DNA from: an uncultured Lachnospiraceae bacterium
GTDB taxonomy: Bacteria; Bacillota; Clostridia; Lachnospirales; Lachnospiraceae
NCBI GenBank assembly: GCA_910585345.1
Contig: CAJUDS010000004.1
Location: 62,001-126,000, forward strand
Length of the DNA stretch: 64,000 bases
Direction: 5' to 3'
Positions within the stretch are counted from its first letter, which is position 1, and every line of letters begins with the position of its first letter. This document shows, piece after piece, positions 60,980 through 64,000 of this stretch. The translations under genes were made by a program, and so were the position numbers. The notes below the pieces were generated by a model, which made no database searches, was not told the DNA's origin, and saw only the letters and a list, made by a program, of their open reading frames with translations.

Positions 60980-62674
60980 TTATACCGCTGCGGATGCCTC
61001 CGACGTATGCTGTGTCACACGGAAAACGACAAATTCCGCAGGACGGGAAGGCGCAATGCCGATATTGCAGATCAGGCGGCCGTTCATAATGTCATCTCTG
61101 CTCATTGTAGAGGAACCGATCTCAATAAAATATGCCTCGGAAGCGGACGCACCGGCAAGCATACCGGTCCGCCACAGGTTATCCAGAAACCCACTGACCG
61201 TAATTCTTACCCGCTGCCATAAAGCCGCGTCATTGGGTTCAAACACCACCCAGCTCGTATTCGCTCTGATGCTCTCTTCCACGAAGATAAAGAGCCGTCT
61301 CACATTGACATACTTAAAATTGCCCGCACTCCCTGCCGTTCTCGCGCCCCAGATACGGATACCCTGTCCCGGAATCGCCCGAATCAGATTAATGCCTGCG
61401 GGATTTAATACATCCTGCTCCGCCCGCGTATAATTTACCTGCAGTCCCGTGCAAAACACCGTCTCGTTGGCAGGCGCCTTGTGCACACCCCGGTTGGCAT
61501 CCGTTCTGGAATAAACGCCCATGACCGCACCCGACGGCGGGATAAACTCCGGCTGATTGGAGGAGCGGTCAAACACCTGAATCCACGGATGATACATAGC
61601 GGCATAACTGCTGTCCACCATTTCTCTGTATGCAAGCAGGTCCTTTGCCCTGCGCATCCTCTGCGGCATATCAATGACCGCAAAACGGTCTTTCAGGTTT
61701 TCACACTGTCCGACAAGGGAAACGACCACCTCCGGTATGGTAATACCCGGAACTGCCATCAGGCTTACATTGCTGATCTCCTCAAACGACAACAGCCCCG
61801 TCCTTTTGCCCGGTCCATTATCTTCTCCGAGAAAAGTGCCTGCCGTTACTTTCTCCAACACACCGTCCTTTCCGCCTTCCAGCAGAAACATACCGCCCGT
61901 ACTTCCTTCTCCAAGAATGGCGGCCGCCGGGCTGCCTATGTTTTCCAACGGCTCTGCAGCCACCCTGACGAACCCGCTGTCAGCCAGACGGTAACCGATA
62001 TAATTAGGACTGGCGCTGTTCAGGCTCACATCTCTGTAACTTTCCGCCTCATCCCCATAACGCACACTCACATCCATCTCCGCCAAAGCGATACATGTCG
62101 ACGGGATCAGCGCCGTATCCACTACTTCTTTTACAAATGATTGTTCAAACACAACGCTGTTGTCGATGATGCTCTTGATCCGGTTGTATTCCTCCCCCGC
62201 CGCTACAGTATCGCCTTCGCGGAATCCTTCCACCGATTTGGCGATATAACTGTCGCCATTCTTTCCCACCAGCTGCATTTTACGCCTGGTAACCATATTT
62301 ACCGTAACCTGTATCCTGTTTCCCCATTTTCCTTCGCTTGCTGCTTCTATCGACAGGATGCCTGCTTTCACTGACGCTGTCTCTGCGCCTGGCGGCAGTA
62401 CTCTGGCGACATAACAACTCGATCCACCGTTGGCAAAAAACTGTTCTACACAAGGTGCCAGATAGCGGTATTCCCCATAGGAAAATGCGCTGAGAGGCTC
62501 TCCAAACTCTTTTACAAAATTGCGGTAGCTGGTAATATGGACCGGCTGTCCTGCCGTCTGTCCCTTTTCCGCCAAACCGATAAATCCGGCGGTGGAAGTT
62601 CCCACACCTTCTATCGACCGGGGAGAATGATCGTATTCCTCCACATATACCCCGGGTGAAAAATATTGTGCCAT
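60980..62674 (-). CDS. Contractile tail sheath protein
   Basis: 564 residues from ATG 62672-62674 with AAAGGAGC before it; a longer start adds 16 charged residues. The sheath signature YFSPGVYVEEYDHSPRSIEGVGTSTAGFIGLAEKGQ is intact. The C-terminal block includes GIRIWGARTAGSAGNFKYVNVRRLFIFVEESIRANTSWVVFEPND and FIEIGSSTMSRDDIMNGRLICNIGIAPSRPAEFVVFRVTQ, typical of the gp18 family. It contracts to push the tube. Only one sheath gene is seen here. Confidence 0.96.
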   Translation of the reverse strand: MAQYFSPGVYVEEYDHSPRSIEGVGTSTAGFIGLAEKGQTAGQPVHITSYRNFVKEFGEPLSAFSYGEYRYLAPCVEQFFANGGSSCYVARVLPPGAETASVKAGILSIEAASEGKWGNRIQVTVNMVTRRKMQLVGKNGDSYIAKSVEGFREGDTVAAGEEYNRIKSIIDNSVVFEQSFVKEVVDTALIPSTCIALAEMDVSVRYGDEAESYRDVSLNSASPNYIGYRLADSGFVRVAAEPLENIGSPAAAILGEGSTGGMFLLEGGKDGVLEKVTAGTFLGEDNGPGKRTGLLSFEEISNVSLMAVPGITIPEVVVSLVGQCENLKDRFAVIDMPQRMRRAKDLLAYREMVDSSYAAMYHPWIQVFDRSSNQPEFIPPSGAVMGVYSRTDANRGVHKAPANETVFCTGLQVNYTRAEQDVLNPAGINLIRAIPGQGIRIWGARTAGSAGNFKYVNVRRLFIFVEESIRANTSWVVFEPNDAALWQRVRITVSGFLDNLWRTGMLAGASASEAYFIEIGSSTMSRDDIMNGRLICNIGIAPSRPAEFVVFRVTQHTSEASAAV

Positions 62675-62750
62675 AGCGTAGCTCCTTTCTTTCCTTTGCC
62701 GCTGTTTCTTCCAGAGAAACACTTACACCAGTGTTTCCCGTTGTATCCTT

Positions 62751-63140
62751 TCAGATAATCATATTGCTCTGTCCTGTCTCAACAATCTGTATCGTCCCAA
62801 GTCCCAGACTGCATAAAAGCGTGGATTCGCCTGTCAGGCACGGCGCTCCTGCGGCCATAACCGTGAGTTTGGCGCCGCTCCACACGCCCGCCGGAACCAT
62901 CGTACACGGCTGCGGCGTCAGCACACCAAGCGCCGCCGCCGTAGCCGCCGCAACCGCAGGATTGGTAAGCGATGTACACATCCCGAAAGCAGCCAGGTTC
63001 ACGCCCGGCTGCATGTCCTTTACCGTCGCCACCGGTTTCCCTGACGCAAGACAGACAGTCTGCGACGTCACCTGCAGCACACACGGTGCGGTGCCAAAGG
63101 AACATCTGCATGTTGCTCCTGCCACTGCAAAAACAGCCAT
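62751..63140 (-). CDS. PAAR-like spike tip, DUF4280-type
   Basis: 129 residues. The pattern starts VAGATCRCSFGTAPCVLQV, then VKDMQPGVNLAAFGMCTSLTNPAVAAATAAALGVLTPQPCTMVPAGVWSG and ends in TGESTLLCSLGLGTIQIVETGQ. This is the DUF4280 family, related to PAAR domains that cap the spike. The Cys residues could hold a metal at the tip. Placed before the sheath gene. Confidence 0.9.
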   Translation of the reverse strand: MAVFAVAGATCRCSFGTAPCVLQVTSQTVCLASGKPVATVKDMQPGVNLAAFGMCTSLTNPAVAAATAAALGVLTPQPCTMVPAGVWSGAKLTVMAAGAPCLTGESTLLCSLGLGTIQIVETGQSNMII

Positions 63141-63141
63141 C

Positions 63142-63879
63142 TCATTCTAACCTCCCGTCTTCCGGATGCCGCAGATCCACTTTCCGAAATCTGGTTTCCC
63201 CATTTACCGTATAACGAACCAGATATTGCGCCTGCTCCTCACTCTGGCGCACGCGCAGAAGATACTGTCCGCCTGCATCCGTCGTCCCTCTTATTATCCG
63301 TGTCACCTTTTCCTGCGGCCCGCACGGCGCCGACAACGGCCGTTTTAATCTCACCGCCAGCGCATCGATCCTCCTGTCAATCCGGATCTCCTCAAATTCC
63401 GCCTTTTCCTCATGAAGCAGCGCATAAGAACACTCTTCCAGTCTCTTCGATGAGAAAAAATGCAGCGTCCGCCTTTCCTCCTGGTATCTCAGCACCACTG
63501 CGCACGATTCATGCAGCGGCGCGGCGTCAAGATGCTCTATACCAGGCATACATCCCTCCAGCGTGATCAGATCCGTATAACCATACGGCTTTCTCTCCGG
63601 AATCAAAGCAATCTCTACCTGCGGATACGCAGGGTCCAAAACATTGTAATCAATCCATGCACTGACAGGCAGGAATCCCTGTATCTGCACATCCAGCAAC
63701 ATATTTGTCCTGCCCCGGTTCAAAAGTATATAAATCCCGGCCTCTTTCCAAATCAGCAAAATCGCGCTTCCATTTACAAGGAAGCGGGCCGCTCCCATGT
63801 CCGGCGGATCTCCTGTCGTGGTATCCGTCAGACGGACCACAAGGTCGAGCTTATGTTCGATCTGCGCCACTTGGATCAA
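63142..63879 (-). CDS. Unknown eCIS-operon protein, strand-rich
   Basis: 245 residues. The start codon appears to be TTG at 63877-63879, inside a TTGA overlap with the upstream gene; GTG at 63868-63870 is the alternative. No family is recognised. N-terminal LVVRLTDTTTGDPPDMGAARFLVNG and C-terminal RIIRGTTDAGGQYLLRVR look like a carboxypeptidase-regulatory-type beta sandwich. It could be a particle surface or chaperone component. Confidence 0.5.
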   Translation of the reverse strand: MIQVAQIEHKLDLVVRLTDTTTGDPPDMGAARFLVNGSAILLIWKEAGIYILLNRGRTNMLLDVQIQGFLPVSAWIDYNVLDPAYPQVEIALIPERKPYGYTDLITLEGCMPGIEHLDAAPLHESCAVVLRYQEERRTLHFFSSKRLEECSYALLHEEKAEFEEIRIDRRIDALAVRLKRPLSAPCGPQEKVTRIIRGTTDAGGQYLLRVRQSEEQAQYLVRYTVNGETRFRKVDLRHPEDGRLE

Positions 63880-64000
63880 GACCCCCTTTCCATCAGGTCA
63901 ACTGCTATAGAGGCCTGCGTAACGCGGGGCGGCTCTGCTACGGCGCTGCTGGAGAGAAAGACAGGCGCTGCTTTATAAAACAAACTGATTTCATACGGTT
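63876..64000 (-). CDS. Truncated upstream gene of the eCIS operon (C-terminal end only)
   Basis: Only the last ~41 residues are in the window (ending SIAVDLMERGS, stop TGA at 63876-63878). They read YEISLFYKAAPVFLSSSAVAEPPRV. A DUF4255/tail-terminator protein would fit the place in similar operons, but the fragment is too short to decide. Confidence 0.35.
   Translation of the reverse strand, partial: PYEISLFYKAAPVFLSSSAVAEPPRVTQASIAVDLMERGS

Noticed and set aside
38179..64000. Prophage remnant or R-type bacteriocin (tailocin)
   Set aside because: Lysis, holin, fibre and capsid genes are not seen, and the AAA+ ATPase, DUF6760, PAAR-like and CIS-tube proteins fit eCIS better.
38179..64000. 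Type VI secretion system
   Set aside because: No TssJ, TssL, TssM or ClpV-like gene occurs, and the organism type is gram-positive; the ATPase is not ClpV-like.
1..64000. CRISPR arrays, tRNA or rRNA genes
   Set aside because: No regularly spaced direct repeats with unique spacers and no cloverleaf or rRNA-like sequence was noticed while reading.

Overview
The window looks like the chromosome of a spore-forming Clostridia, most likely Lachnospiraceae. The support is a sporulation cluster (spoIIGA-sigE-sigG), a gram-positive dcw cluster with a SpoVD-like PBP, a YlmC/YmxH protein, type II thymidine kinase, a LoaP antiterminator and a DUF5688 protein. Almost everything is read on the minus strand, so transcription runs from high to low coordinates. 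Only two plus-strand genes are convincing: the YlmC/YmxH gene and an XRE regulator.

Layout from low coordinates. (1) 1-5.8 kb: a truncated DUF5688 gene, then efp, aroQ, aroK, aroE, yqeG and nrdR, then about 1 kb of non-coding DNA holding three long imperfect inverted repeats, then the YlmC/YmxH gene. (2) 5.8-8.5 kb: tdk, a secreted transglutaminase-fold protein that seems to have lost its catalytic residues, and a membrane acyltransferase. (3) 8.6-24.4 kb: sigG, sigE, spoIIGA, then ftsZ, ftsQ, murA, ftsW, murD, mraY, two class B PBPs, ftsL, rsmH and mraZ. Two classic control regions are readable: four CCAC boxes at exact 10-bp period in front of mraZ, and a spoIIG-type promoter with an over-long spacer and Spo0A-box-like sequences. 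(4) 24.5-37.6 kb: a cell-surface polysaccharide operon. It runs sugar-phosphate transferase, LoaP, glycosyltransferases, two radical SAM proteins, polymerase, flippase, methyltransferase, LytR-CpsA-Psr protein and a Ser-rich secreted protein, and starts at a strong promoter divergent from an XRE regulator.

(5) 38.2-64 kb is the most interesting part: one long minus-strand operon for a contractile injection system of the extracellular (eCIS/Afp-like) type, with its start beyond the right edge. In transcription order it holds a truncated first gene, an unknown protein, a DUF4280 PAAR-like tip, sheath, first tube protein, tail assembly protein, DUF6760 protein, second tube protein, a 738-residue Arg-rich protein, two CIS-tube baseplate proteins, gpD-like hub, gpV-like spike, gp25 wedge, two J-type baseplate proteins and tail protein I. 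It then carries a complete partner-switching set (STAS antagonist, HATPase anti-sigma-type kinase and, further on, a membrane PP2C/SpoIIE phosphatase), an FtsE-like ABC ATPase without a permease, the eCIS AAA+ ATPase, two GNAT proteins, and a GHSRG-motif lipase-like protein that is a good candidate cargo toxin. No capsid, terminase, integrase, holin or T6SS membrane-complex gene is seen, so this is not a prophage remnant or a T6SS.

All annotations come from reading the sequence. No database search, structure prediction or folding program was run. Start codons were moved from the longest frame where a ribosome-binding site or family length argued for it.
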